Assembly: GCA_013519935.1 (NCBI GenBank)
Contig: JACDUA010000043.1
Location: 1-37,901 of the forward strand
Reading direction: 5' to 3'
DNA: 37,901 bases
Origin: Ectothiorhodospiraceae bacterium WFHF3C12
GTDB lineage: Bacteria > Pseudomonadota > Gammaproteobacteria > Nitrococcales > Nitrococcaceae
Below the pieces are notes generated by a model, which was not told where the DNA came from, ran no database searches, and worked only from the letters and a program-made list of their open reading frames with translations. How positions within the stretch are numbered: position 1 is the first letter of the stretch; each line of letters starts with the position of its first letter. Positions 16,161 to 25,224 of the stretch are shown here, in pieces. Position numbers and translations under genes: made by a program.

Positions 16161-16967
16161 ATGGACTGGAACCATACCGTCGCGCTTGCGACGCTGATCA
16201 TAGCGTTCTGTGCGCTCCTGGACTGGCTGGTTAGTCGCTCAGAGGAGGAGAGAGCCAAAGCGCGGCTGGCCGAGTGGTTCATCAAGCTGGACGATTACGA
16301 CTTTCGTGCGGCAACGAGAGGCTTTCATCAGCTCTTCAACCTCGTCTTCTCAGCCATTTATGGGGCGCGAGTGCGTTCCTGTCGATTCCTGGTCGCGTCG
16401 GCGATGTCCTCATATTTCGCGATCGGCGTAGTGGCCACGCTCTTCCTTGCCTCGGGCCAGTTCGGTGAGGAGGGCATAGCGAACGACGTGTTTGGAGCAA
16501 TGATCGGCATGTCGTTGTTCGTGAACGTGTGGGTGGACATAGCATCGCTGATAGAGACTCGGTGGGTCTTGCGGCAGGCTGAAGGACGCTCAATAGTTGG
16601 GCTGACCGGCCTGCTGGGACTCGATATCCTGTTCAGCGCCGCGGTGTACGTGGTTCCGTTGTATCTGCTGCTTTCGCTGGGGGAGGGAACGTGGGTGCCA
16701 ATTGGCGAGTTGGCACGTGACCTAATTAGTTGGTCCGAATCTACTGAGCCCCATATCCAGGTGATGTTCATATCCAGCTTCTTTACAAGCGCCATGTTTT
16801 ACCTGTTCATGATGTCGGTACTGCTGGGATGGATCTTAGGCCTAGCGAAATCACGGCTGCTGGTGGTGATTGAGAAGCTGGAAAGTTCGAACCACCTGTT
16901 TAAATCATTCGGCGGTCTTCTAGCTGCGTTTCTTGGGGTGGCAAAAGGGATTCACGAATTCCTTTAG
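16161..16967 (+). CDS. Hypothetical multi-pass membrane protein
   Basis: The 268-residue product has about five hydrophobic segments: ALATLIIAFCALLDWLV near the N-terminus, then after a ~60-residue polar stretch YFAIGVVATLFLAS, MSLFVNVWVDIASLI, LFSAAVYVVPLYLLLSL and FFTSAMFYLFMMSVLLGWIL, with a basic C-terminal tail. I do not recognise a family. GGAG about 7 bases upstream supports the ATG at 16161. An upstream in-frame GTG at 16092 would add 23 polar residues and has no ribosome site. It stands alone between two gaps. Confidence 0.6.
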   Translation: MDWNHTVALATLIIAFCALLDWLVSRSEEERAKARLAEWFIKLDDYDFRAATRGFHQLFNLVFSAIYGARVRSCRFLVASAMSSYFAIGVVATLFLASGQFGEEGIANDVFGAMIGMSLFVNVWVDIASLIETRWVLRQAEGRSIVGLTGLLGLDILFSAAVYVVPLYLLLSLGEGTWVPIGELARDLISWSESTEPHIQVMFISSFFTSAMFYLFMMSVLLGWILGLAKSRLLVVIEKLESSNHLFKSFGGLLAAFLGVAKGIHEFL

Positions 16968-17368
16968 GCAGTTCGGCGATGACGTAGGGGCGCTGTCGCA
17001 ATAGTTTTTTGCATAATGCACAGGACACATCGTGACAATTGACAGCGATCGCCCGCGGAGGTCGACATGCCAACAGCATTTGCCGCATGTTCGATCCCGT
17101 TTAGGGGTGAAGAGGTTTCGTCTTGATCTGCGACATCGTTCTGCCGACATCCTCAAGCAACATGTCCGCTCTTGACCGGGTCGAGTCTCAACACCCACCT
17201 ACAGTTCGGTGCAAGGCCGTGGTCGACCGGAAGCGGCAAATCGCCTCTACAGACCGGAAGACCCGAACCTTCTCATGTGGACCCAATCTGCGCGCTAGGA
17301 AGCTGCTGCGTAACTCCGTTCGCCACGGCCGGTGCTATCTTGGAGGCGAGAGGCAGGGGTAGCTCAGC
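16968..17368. other. Gap without recognised feature
   Basis: About 400 bases with several short, mutually overlapping open frames and no ribosome site, hairpin or repeat that I can support. Confidence 0.4.
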
Positions 17369-18466
17369 ATGGTTCGTTCGGTTTGTATGTTTATTGCTCT
17401 CTCGAGCTTGTGCTTCGCGATAGGGGTGCACGCCGGCGACTCCCGATCCTTTCGGGCTTGGACATATGCAAGCGAGGTCGATCCGATTACGGACGAGGTT
17501 ACGCATACAATCATGACGGGTGCCTCAAATAGCACCTTCCTTGACCTCGGATTGCTGGGGGTTCGCTGTGCGCCGAATGGCGCGGCGACGATCGTCTGGC
17601 TGCCTGGCGCGGTAAGCGGCGACCTGACCTCGACCGACCCTGCTCCGTCGCAGCGCACGACAGTAACCATCCGCTTTGATAAGCATGCGCCGAAAGAGCG
17701 GGAATGGTTGAGCGTCGAAACCGATTGGCTGACGGCACTCGTAGTTGACGATCCGAACGAAACGGAGTGGTTTGCGCGCCAAGCACGGGCAGGAACCAAG
17801 GTCGCCCTTCGCTCTGTCATCCATGGCAAGACATACACCAAAGTCTTTTCCCTGATGGGATTTACGCGGGCAGCGAATGCCGGAGGCTGTAAGACAGACC
17901 AGACGGCCATTCCGAACTCCACGGCATCTCAAGACCGCGGTGTTGCCCCTGACACTAGGCGCCGCGACGATGTGGTTCGGTTCATCGAACAGTTCCGTCA
18001 GAGTGAAATCGACAAGCTCCGCGACTCATTGGGCGCGTTCGACTCTGACTTCGCTGGTGGCGAAGACGAGCAGGAACCGTTGGAGACGGAGCGTCAGGCC
18101 GAGGAGGCCCGCAAGTCCCAGGCGGAGCGGGAGGCCCAGATGCGCGGCCAGCTGGAGGCGGAGGAGCGCCAGCGTCAGGTCCAGGCGGCCATGAACCAGC
18201 ACATCCCTGCGATCCGCCGGCGGGTGACCCAGAGCTGGCTGCGCCCGTCGGGCGTGCCGGAAGGCCTGGAGGTCACGATGCGCGTGCAGATGGCCGCCGC
18301 GGGCATGGTGCGCAACGTCTCCGTGGTCGACTCCAGCGGCAACGGCGCCTTCGACAACTCGGCCATTCGTGCGGTGGAGAAGGCCTCTCCGCTACCCGTG
18401 CCTAGCGATCCGGACATCGCCCGGCAATTCCGGGACATCACCTTCGTGTTCAAACCCGACGAATGA
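17369..18466 (+). CDS. Secreted protein with TolA-type C-terminal domain
   Basis: The 365-residue protein has a signal peptide (MVRSVCMFIALSSLCFAIGV, HAGDS cleavage), an unrecognised domain to about 175 that ends in MGFTRAANAGGC, a charged coiled-coil stretch (~215-275, rich in E/R/Q/A) and, from about 278 to the end, a clear TolA/TonB C-terminal fold: VTQSWLRPSGVPEGLEVTMR, VVDSSGNGAFDNSAIRAVEK, ASPLPVPSDP, ITFVFKP. Normal TolA is held in the inner membrane by an N-terminal helix; here that anchor is replaced by a secreted domain. The DNA becomes clearly more GC-rich from about 18060 on, so the gene looks like a chimera. It may bind Tol-Pal or outer-membrane partners. Confidence 0.75.
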   Translation: MVRSVCMFIALSSLCFAIGVHAGDSRSFRAWTYASEVDPITDEVTHTIMTGASNSTFLDLGLLGVRCAPNGAATIVWLPGAVSGDLTSTDPAPSQRTTVTIRFDKHAPKEREWLSVETDWLTALVVDDPNETEWFARQARAGTKVALRSVIHGKTYTKVFSLMGFTRAANAGGCKTDQTAIPNSTASQDRGVAPDTRRRDDVVRFIEQFRQSEIDKLRDSLGAFDSDFAGGEDEQEPLETERQAEEARKSQAEREAQMRGQLEAEERQRQVQAAMNQHIPAIRRRVTQSWLRPSGVPEGLEVTMRVQMAAAGMVRNVSVVDSSGNGAFDNSAIRAVEKASPLPVPSDPDIARQFRDITFVFKPDE

Positions 18467-19107
18467 TTTGGCCAACTGTTGAACCGCGCCGCTTCCTCCG
18501 GAGATCAGTTGTCGTGAGTCAAAGCGCTTCGGCCAATCTTCTGTGGCAAGTCACGACCCTAAGCGGACAACCCCGGTCTCGTTCTACAGCAAGTACGAAC
18601 GTCTGATTACACTAATCGGCACCCAAACATCATATCTCCATGAGGCGGCAGGCACGGAAAATTGGCCGGGAGGATTGCGGTCTTCGAAAGTGTGTGAACC
18701 ACTGGCCGGGTGGGCGGTTTTCTGACGGGCACTTTGCAAACCATTAAGCGCCGGTGGGAGCGCGTTGAAAACTATCAAGTCCCCACGCATGGCGGACTTG
18801 ATGTGCGCCATGATAGTACCAGGATGTACAATATTCGAGTGTGGGAAGACGGCTTGCTTGATCTATCAGAGGTCTATCATTGGAGAGGCAGTGCAGACGA
18901 AGGGGTAGGTAGGCGGGTCTACCGACGTACTGCCGTTCGAGCATTTGGCCGGGGTTTTCGACTTTTTTGCTTGTTAGACCATCATTGCCAGTGTAACTTT
19001 TTTGCTCTACGCGATACCACAAAGATTCTCTGAGATTGGTTTACGTTGAGCAGTTTCGTTTAATTATATCGTTCATGTCCAACCGGCGAAAGAGGTCGGC
19101 AGACTCC
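18467..19107. other. Long gap, AT-richer, no gene recognised
   Basis: 641 bases between the TolA-like gene and the converging regulator. It holds repeat copy B at 18514-18566. Open frames such as 18710-19033 lack a ribosome site and family likeness. I see no promoter for a neighbour, since both flanking genes end here. Confidence 0.45.
18514..18566 (+). repeat. Imperfect direct repeat, copy B
   Basis: This is the partner of 14983-15036: GTGAGTCAAAGCGCTTCGGC ... GGCAAGTCACGACCC ... GCGG. Confidence 0.6.
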
Positions 19108-21387
19108 CTACAGTGTCTCTATTCGTAGATCGTGCGCCTTAAGCGCGAGTTCGAGCAGGAGGCGATGCTCGTGAGACTTTAGGTCGAGGCCGGTGGCGAG
19201 TTCAATTTTTTCCAGTCTATAGGCGACAGTCTTTGGGTGAACTCCCAATGCTTCTGCTGTATTCCCTTGATGACAATTTAGCGATAGGAAGTAGTGTAGG
19301 GTCTCGCGCAATGTTCTCGCCTGCGGTTTGCTGTCGTCGGCCAGCTCCTTCAAAGTGTTTTTTGGCAGATCGCCAAAACTTGTGCCTTCCTGCAATCCCA
19401 TCATAATCCCGATAAGGCCTGTTTCCTCGAAGGCAACGGGACGTTTGCTACTGCTCATCTCGGCGACACGACTGGCCAACCTGGCCTGCCGCAGACACTC
19501 AACCAGTTTGAATGGGTCGTGGCATCTCGCACTGATCCCTGTGGAGCACTCGACGCCAGGCATGATCGCTGCCACTTGGTTCTCGATGTCCTCAGCGAGT
19601 TGTGCAGCTGCCCCGGGATCGGACCACGGCATTACAACTGCTATCTCGGTGCCGCGCATCGAAGCCAGCTTCGGCGCCTCATGTGCGCCGTGTTTCCGGG
19701 CTGACACGTCGCGAACAAGCCATCGATGAATATCAAGGTCTCGATCCGAGAGGGAGTCTGGCCCCGACGCAACGCCGCGCTGATGGATTCTGCAAAGGAC
19801 GACGCAACTCTCCCTGCTCATGTCAATCCCTAGTTCGCGCAGCCGATCAATCGCTAGTCGACGTACATTTTCCGGTGCATCAATTAAGTCCCAAAGAAGC
19901 GCAGAAGTCTTTTCGGATAATGCCGCAGCGCCGGCCTGAGACTTCATATCGTGCAGTGCGACGGTGATGGAAAAAGATGCGAGGGAGAGAAGGTTCCACT
20001 CTCGGTTACCAGAAGGGTTCAGTATCCCCACCCATCCAGATTGGCCTGAAACAGCGGAAATACGCTGAGTAATAACAGAAGAGCCTGTGCTTTCGAAAGA
20101 GAGTTCTATTGGCTCGGCATCGTCCGTAGGTGCCTTGGCGTATTCAACCTTCAAAGCGCCAATCTCGCGGCTTGTCAGTCGATTTGCGCCATACTGAGAT
20201 CGCATGCCAGTTTTTGTATCGAATACGAAGACTCCAGACTCTAGTGCTTCGCCTGCTGCTCGAGCAATTTCATCAAGACCGAGATTGTTCAAGACGCACT
20301 TCATTAATTGGTTCTGGAAGTCCACTGAGCTCTCTATAACTTGATAGCGCTGTCTGAGAGAATCGTTAGCGCTTTCCAGTTTGCGCATTGTTTGCTTCTG
20401 CTTAGCGATCAGGCTAGCGTTGGCAATAGCAATTGAGGCGAGGTCTGCTAACGTCTCCAGAGTAGTTACATCTTCATCGGAAAATGTTGAGGGCCTGCGT
20501 CGCCAGACCTCAAGAACACCGATGATTTGGTCCTTCGACTTCATCGGTGCGGCGAGGGCTGAGCGTACCTTCTCAACACGCGCTAGGCTGAAAAAGTGCT
20601 GGCTTATATGAGAGCTTTCAACGTAATTTTCTACGAAGCAGGGCTTTCCGGTTTCAAGGACGCGTCCGCCAATGCCCTGTCCTACAGCCATCTCTAACCT
20701 AGCAGTATCAGCCGACTCATTACCCACGCAGCGTTGCATCACAAGATGTTCGTCTTGGACTAACATAATTCCGGATATATCGGCGGCTAATTCGCTTTTC
20801 GCGACCTCGGTTATGTTGAAAAAAATTTCCGGAAGATCCTCGCTATGCAATACGGTGGTGGCAACGCGATGGAAAGCAGAAATTATATTCTGTCGAAGCG
20901 CCTCCATTGGCACGGCGCTTAACCCAGAAATGGCGGCTTCAAGGTATCTCGCAATTATGGCGAGTTCCTCGCTCGGTAAGGGGTATCCATTTAACGGAGA
21001 AACGGCAAGGCCGAGTTCGCCTGGGCGGATGATGAGTAACATCATCCCGTCCGGAAACATGATTTCATGTTCGTCGTCAGAGAAATCGCCGCCAGCCAGT
21101 GAGTCGAGGATACCTGCGCGGTTTGGCGTCGAGTCGTTCCAGAGGGTCCAGTCGCTCGCTTCTCTCACAACGAGCAGCACGTCGTGAACGTTCAGGTGTT
21201 GAGGGACGAGCTCTTCCACTGTCTGAAATAGCTGTTCGTGCCCACGCCGTGCGGCGTCGGAGAGGGCATTCAAGAGATGCAGAATGGCGCCATTGGATGC
21301 CGGCGGCGCGACGCCACCGGATCGATGGTCCTCACGACGGGGTGAGTATTCGGTTCGGCCCCCTTGCTTGGCAGCGCGTTCGGGCAA
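19108..21387 (-). CDS. GAF-domain, PucR/CdaR-type transcriptional regulator of the BMC locus
   Basis: The 759-residue regulator has an unrecognised N-terminal third (~30-160), a GAF sensor domain (~180-325: GQGIGGRVLETGKPCFVEN, SALAAPMKSKDQIIGVLEVW), a helical linker, a middle region (~370-600) and a C-terminal PucR-type helix-turn-helix (NTAEALGVHPKTVAYRLEKI near 715-740). Such regulators respond to a small molecule bound by GAF. The start is a TTG: GGGAGGG stands 8 bases ahead and no closer ATG keeps the N-terminus. It follows the alcohol dehydrogenase by 55 bases on the same strand, so it is probably the last gene of the minus arm and likely controls the divergent 27.4-kb promoter region. 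Confidence 0.82.
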   Translation of the reverse strand: MPERAAKQGGRTEYSPRREDHRSGGVAPPASNGAILHLLNALSDAARRGHEQLFQTVEELVPQHLNVHDVLLVVREASDWTLWNDSTPNRAGILDSLAGGDFSDDEHEIMFPDGMMLLIIRPGELGLAVSPLNGYPLPSEELAIIARYLEAAISGLSAVPMEALRQNIISAFHRVATTVLHSEDLPEIFFNITEVAKSELAADISGIMLVQDEHLVMQRCVGNESADTARLEMAVGQGIGGRVLETGKPCFVENYVESSHISQHFFSLARVEKVRSALAAPMKSKDQIIGVLEVWRRRPSTFSDEDVTTLETLADLASIAIANASLIAKQKQTMRKLESANDSLRQRYQVIESSVDFQNQLMKCVLNNLGLDEIARAAGEALESGVFVFDTKTGMRSQYGANRLTSREIGALKVEYAKAPTDDAEPIELSFESTGSSVITQRISAVSGQSGWVGILNPSGNREWNLLSLASFSITVALHDMKSQAGAAALSEKTSALLWDLIDAPENVRRLAIDRLRELGIDMSRESCVVLCRIHQRGVASGPDSLSDRDLDIHRWLVRDVSARKHGAHEAPKLASMRGTEIAVVMPWSDPGAAAQLAEDIENQVAAIMPGVECSTGISARCHDPFKLVECLRQARLASRVAEMSSSKRPVAFEETGLIGIMMGLQEGTSFGDLPKNTLKELADDSKPQARTLRETLHYFLSLNCHQGNTAEALGVHPKTVAYRLEKIELATGLDLKSHEHRLLLELALKAHDLRIETL

Positions 21388-21442
21388 CTCTGCGTCCCTC
21401 CCGCTTCATGGAAGCGTGTCTCGTCGACTCGGGCGAACTCAG

Positions 21443-22480
21443 TCAGAAGTTGACAATCGTCTTCAGGTCTTTCTGTTGCCTAAGGGCTTCGTATGCGCCT
21501 TCGATTCCATCGAGCCGGATCCGCCGATCGATCACTACGGTGGGATCCAGCATGCCTGTAACAATCATACGCAGAAGCCTTGGCCGCAGGCGAATGGAAT
21601 CGCCTATGGCGAAGCCGAGCGTGATCTCACGCCTGAAGCAATCTGCCAGGGGAATCGGCCATTCCCCGTCACTGTGAGCGCCGACGGACACCACCTGCCC
21701 GCGTCTCCTGACCAGATCAAAGGCGCCGGAAAGAGCCTTGGGTGAACCGACGGCCTCGACAACTAGGTCGGCGCCTTCGCCTTCGGTTAAGCGGTCGAGA
21801 ACGGCTCGCGCGGAGCCCGGATCCGAGGGAATCGCCCCATTCACCTGTGCAAACTCGCGCCGACTTCGAGTGGGCTCGATGAGTACCACGGCGCCGGCAC
21901 CAGCGGCTTGTGCGCTCAGGCTGGTCAGCTGTCCGACGGCGCCGCCCCCGAGTACCGCTACGATGTCACCGGGCAGCATTTGCCCTCTCTCGATCGCGGC
22001 CCAGCCCGTGGCGAGGTTGTCGGCGACGAGGATCGCCGCCTCATCTGAACAGCCTTCGGGGACACGGGAAAGCGTTGAGTCGGCGAAGGGCACGCGGACT
22101 ATCTCCGCCTGAGCGCCGGCAAGCGCTGGCCCGAATGCGGAGCCGGTACCGAAGAACTCGCGGTTATCACATTGCCAGTTATCGCCCCGGGCGCAGCGGG
22201 CACATCGGCCACAAGACGTGAAGTCTGACGACATCACGTGATCCCCGGTCTTAAGCGTTGTAACGGCGGCGCCAACCTCGATCACATCTCCCACGAATTC
22301 GTGCCCGACGATTGCGCCCTCCGACATACCTGGAAAATGCCCCGCCACAGCGTGGAGGTCGGTGCCGCAAATCCCCGCGGTGGTGACGCGCACCAGTGCA
22401 TCCGTTGGAGCCTGCAGAACAGGCGCGGGCACCTCCTTGACCGTGACCTTCCCTGGGCTGTGGTATACGACTGCACGCAT
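21443..22480 (-). CDS. Zinc-dependent alcohol dehydrogenase (MDR family)
   Basis: The 345-residue enzyme has the catalytic zinc site GICGTDLH and GHEFVG, the four-cysteine structural zinc loop CGRCARCARGDNWQC and the Rossmann motif VLGGGAVGQL. MDR alcohol dehydrogenases interconvert an alcohol and an aldehyde with NAD(P). In a metabolosome it would recycle NADH made by the acylating aldehyde dehydrogenase by reducing part of the aldehyde, or it would feed the pathway with aldehyde. The gene begins 3 bases after the malate-dehydrogenase-like stop. The real substrate cannot be read from sequence. Confidence 0.88.
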   Translation of the reverse strand: MRAVVYHSPGKVTVKEVPAPVLQAPTDALVRVTTAGICGTDLHAVAGHFPGMSEGAIVGHEFVGDVIEVGAAVTTLKTGDHVMSSDFTSCGRCARCARGDNWQCDNREFFGTGSAFGPALAGAQAEIVRVPFADSTLSRVPEGCSDEAAILVADNLATGWAAIERGQMLPGDIVAVLGGGAVGQLTSLSAQAAGAGAVVLIEPTRSRREFAQVNGAIPSDPGSARAVLDRLTEGEGADLVVEAVGSPKALSGAFDLVRRRGQVVSVGAHSDGEWPIPLADCFRREITLGFAIGDSIRLRPRLLRMIVTGMLDPTVVIDRRIRLDGIEGAYEALRQQKDLKTIVNF

Positions 22481-22483
22481 GTC

Positions 22484-23770
22484 CTACCCCAGTGCGTCGA
22501 CGCGCTCGGCGATACGGTTGGCCGCCTCCTGCAGCGCGGTCATCTCGTCAGCGCGCAGCGGCAGTTCGACGACCTCGGCCAGTCCATGGCGCCCCAATCT
22601 GACGGGCAGGCCCACACGCGTGTCCGCAAGACCGTAGACCCCTTTGGGTCGCACGCAGGCCGCGATGACACTGTTGTCGCCGGTCACCATCGCGCGGACC
22701 ATGGAGGCCGCCGATTCCCCGGGGGAATAGTATGCGCTGCCTTCCTTCAGGAGTCCGACCACCTCGGCCCCTGAATTGCGGGCGCGCTCGACTATCGCCT
22801 CGAGCTCATCCGCGGGTAGCTGATCCGCAAGCGGCCTTCCCCTGGCGGTGGCAAGGCTGAGCGGAATAACCATCTCGGGGCCGTGGCTACCAAGAGCGAG
22901 CGCTTCGACCTCACCAGGCTCGGCGATGCCGGTGAGCGCGACGAGCGAGCAGAACCGCGCGCTATCAAGAACGCCGGCCATTCCGATGACACGTTCGGGC
23001 TCAAAGCCTGTGCGCCGGGTCATCAGTTCGGTCATTTCCTCGAGAGGGTTGGTCACGACCACCACCACCGCGTTGGGCGCATATTCGCGGATCTTTTCAG
23101 CCACCGAGTGTATAATCTTGGCATTGACTTCGGTCAGGTCGGTTCGGGTCATACCGGGCTTGCGTGGCCGGCCCGCGGTCATGACGATGTAGTCGGCGTC
23201 GCGCAGCGAGTTGAGGTCGTCTGAACCGTGAACCCGCGAGGTAAATCCGCGCAGGCCGGCCGAGTGCCACATGTCGAGCGCGAGCCCCTCTGCAAGCCCC
23301 GGCACGATGTCGATCATTGTTACTGTGGAGAAGAGCGACGTCTCCACGAGGCGCAGGGCGGTGGTGGCACCGACATGCCCCGCACCGATGACGGCAACAC
23401 GCGGGCGGCTGTCGGCCACGGTTCCGCTGTCTGCCCGGGTATTCTCAGTTCCAGGACGAGGCTCCATGGGTCCCGGCAGGGGCGCGCCCCGGCGATAGAG
23501 CGCGCCGGAGAACGCGCCAAGTTGGGTAGGCGGGGAAGACGCGTTCCGAGCGTTCCCATGTGCGCCGCTTCGCGGCGCCGGGTTCTGCCCAGTGGGGATG
23601 TCGTTGCTCCGGGACGGAGCTGCGGATTTGGACTTGTCCGACGCCTCATAACGAATCTCAACTCCAAGCTCCCCCGCCCGGTCCCACGCGAGCGGCGTGA
23701 CGATGTCCTCTTTGCCGAGGCGCAGCTCGGGACCAGCGCCTTCGACGTCGTCGGCGGTAATGACACTCAT
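22484..23770 (-). CDS. Malate-dehydrogenase-like enzyme with EutQ-like N-terminal tag
   Basis: The 428-residue protein has an NAD-dependent malate/lactate dehydrogenase core from about residue 123: GxGxxG in IGAGHVG (129-134), the substrate loop PRKPGMTRTD of malate-type enzymes, VVVTNPLEEM, and the catalytic His in LGSHGPEM. Residues 1-45 are foreign to that family: ITADDVEG... VTPLAWDRAGELGVEI follows the pattern of the EutQ N-terminus (ITANDIR ... ITPEAREVA). A ~75-residue Pro/Ser/Arg-rich linker joins the two. The tag may anchor or direct the enzyme to the shell. It overlaps the BMC-T stop in ATGA. It probably cycles NAD inside the compartment; oxaloacetate/malate is the family default. 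Confidence 0.82.
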   Translation of the reverse strand: MSVITADDVEGAGPELRLGKEDIVTPLAWDRAGELGVEIRYEASDKSKSAAPSRSNDIPTGQNPAPRSGAHGNARNASSPPTQLGAFSGALYRRGAPLPGPMEPRPGTENTRADSGTVADSRPRVAVIGAGHVGATTALRLVETSLFSTVTMIDIVPGLAEGLALDMWHSAGLRGFTSRVHGSDDLNSLRDADYIVMTAGRPRKPGMTRTDLTEVNAKIIHSVAEKIREYAPNAVVVVVTNPLEEMTELMTRRTGFEPERVIGMAGVLDSARFCSLVALTGIAEPGEVEALALGSHGPEMVIPLSLATARGRPLADQLPADELEAIVERARNSGAEVVGLLKEGSAYYSPGESAASMVRAMVTGDNSVIAACVRPKGVYGLADTRVGLPVRLGRHGLAEVVELPLRADEMTALQEAANRIAERVDALG

Positions 23771-24387
23771 TGCTCACGCCCTTCCATTTGCTCGAGGCAG
23801 GCCACGGCAGCCTCCATCGCGGACTGCACCTCGGATTCACGGCCGCCAACGAAGATGCGTCCGAAGCGCCCTACAGCGCGAACCTCGACGATATTGATGT
23901 CGGCTGCCTTCTCCGCCTCGTTGGCGGCAAGGCTGACGTAGGCGGCAGGGCTGGCCTCTAGCACGAACATGCTCTGCTTGGGCAGGAGCAGCGTGCCTTT
24001 ACGCCATTTGTTGATCAGCTGCGCCTGATAGGCGTTGACGTTGGTGATCAGCTGCGTCGAGGCGACCTTCGGCTTGACCCGGTCGGCCTCGGTCAGTCCC
24101 AGAAACTCCAGCACAGCGTCGCCGGCGGCTAACACCTCTTCCTGCGTCTTTGAATGCACTTCCAACAAGCCGAACTCCCGTTCGATAATCTGCATGGCAG
24201 GCCGGACATCGGCGGCCTTAAGCGCGATGTCGGCAACACGGAAGATTGCATTGCCCGGCGCGACCTCGATGAATAGCTGTGACATTCCCGCCACGGGGAC
24301 GTCGCCCGGCGACGTTGCGGCGACGTGGGCAGCTGCTTGGGGCTGCATGCTGTCGATAAACGCGTAGGTACGAAGTTGAAAGCTCAT
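23767..24387 (-). CDS. BMC-T trimeric shell protein (tandem BMC domains)
   Basis: The 206-residue protein has two BMC folds in series (about 1-95 and 105-200). Recognisable pieces are LFIEVAPGNAIFRVADIALKA, GLLEVHSKTQEEVLAAGDAV in the first half and QSMFVLEASPAAYVSLAANE, INIVEVRAVGRFGRIFVGG, VQSAMEAAVACLEQ in the second. Tandem-domain proteins form pseudohexameric trimers in microcompartment facets, often with a larger gated pore that passes bulky substrates or cofactors. It starts 4 bases after the EutJ-like stop and overlaps the dehydrogenase by 4, so translation is coupled through three genes. Confidence 0.9.
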   Translation of the reverse strand: MSFQLRTYAFIDSMQPQAAAHVAATSPGDVPVAGMSQLFIEVAPGNAIFRVADIALKAADVRPAMQIIEREFGLLEVHSKTQEEVLAAGDAVLEFLGLTEADRVKPKVASTQLITNVNAYQAQLINKWRKGTLLLPKQSMFVLEASPAAYVSLAANEAEKAADINIVEVRAVGRFGRIFVGGRESEVQSAMEAAVACLEQMEGREQ

Positions 24388-24391
24388 GATT

Positions 24392-25186
24392 TCAGCTCAT
24401 TGCTATGCCAAAAGGTGTGACGAGTTCGGAATGCGGGTAGGCGATTGCCGCGATACCCAGATACTTCGAAATGATGTCATCCGATCCGGACACGCGGAGC
24501 GCGCCGCCGACCAGATGTACGGACTCTACCCGTCGGCCACTGATCTGCTGTTGTACGGACGCCGCGATGCGCTCGATGCCCGGTCGCAGGATCGGGGCGT
24601 GCTCCGCTGCGCCGTCCCGTTTCAGGCGTTCGGCGTCTTCTATCGGAATACCGAGTGAACCCGCCAGGATGAGGTCGAGATGCCAGCCGCCGCCTGAGCG
24701 GTCGTCAACGGCCACGATTCGGCCATCCTCCACGATCCCCACACCGGTGGACCCGCCGCCGACGTCTACCAGAGCACCTTCGCGCAGGCACAAAAGCGCC
24801 TGTGCCGCGCTAATTTCATCCACCAGATTCCGGCACTCGATTTCCGCCGTCTCTAGCACGAACTTGCAGGCGCGGGCGTCGGGCTTGGGAACGCCGGGCG
24901 GATGTGCCGTGGCTGCATCTTGGACCTGGATCCCTATGAGCTCTTCCGCCCGCCCTTTCAGCTCCGTAACGGCGGTGGCCGCGTCCGAGAAATTGACCAC
25001 TACGCCGTCCCGCACGGCGCCGCAGCGGACGAAGTCCCAGTAAACCGGCCGCCCGCTATCGTCCACGGCGCACAACACGACGGTTGCGGTACCGAGATCG
25101 ACGCCGAAATGCAGGTCTCCTGTGATGTCCGACGTGGGCTCTCGGAACCGCTCCACGGCGTCGGTCAGGAACGAGTTCGCGGTCAT
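24392..25186 (-). CDS. eutJ: EutJ-like actin-fold chaperone/ATPase
   Basis: The 264-residue protein has the actin/Hsp70-type phosphate motifs GVDLGTATVVLCAVD and VDVGGGSTGVGIVEDG, plus VRDGVVVNFSDAATAV, SFPP-like AHPPGVPK, GGWHLDLILAGSLGI and HLVGGALRV, in the same order as EutJ of ethanolamine operons. EutJ proteins are thought to help assemble or reactivate microcompartment enzymes. I start it at the ATG at 25184-25186, which has GAAGAGG six bases ahead; an upstream ATG at 25261 would overlap the aldehyde dehydrogenase gene and add residues not seen in EutJ. Symbol by similarity only, since no other Eut enzyme is present. Confidence 0.85.
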   Translation of the reverse strand: MTANSFLTDAVERFREPTSDITGDLHFGVDLGTATVVLCAVDDSGRPVYWDFVRCGAVRDGVVVNFSDAATAVTELKGRAEELIGIQVQDAATAHPPGVPKPDARACKFVLETAEIECRNLVDEISAAQALLCLREGALVDVGGGSTGVGIVEDGRIVAVDDRSGGGWHLDLILAGSLGIPIEDAERLKRDGAAEHAPILRPGIERIAASVQQQISGRRVESVHLVGGALRVSGSDDIISKYLGIAAIAYPHSELVTPFGIAMS

Positions 25187-25224
25187 GACCGCCTCTTCGT
25201 TTTGTGGATGGCACTGCAGCATCG

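Noticed and set aside
18710-19033. Small gene in the gap before the regulator
   Set aside because: No ribosome site, no composition typical of protein, and it starts in the repeat-scarred stretch.
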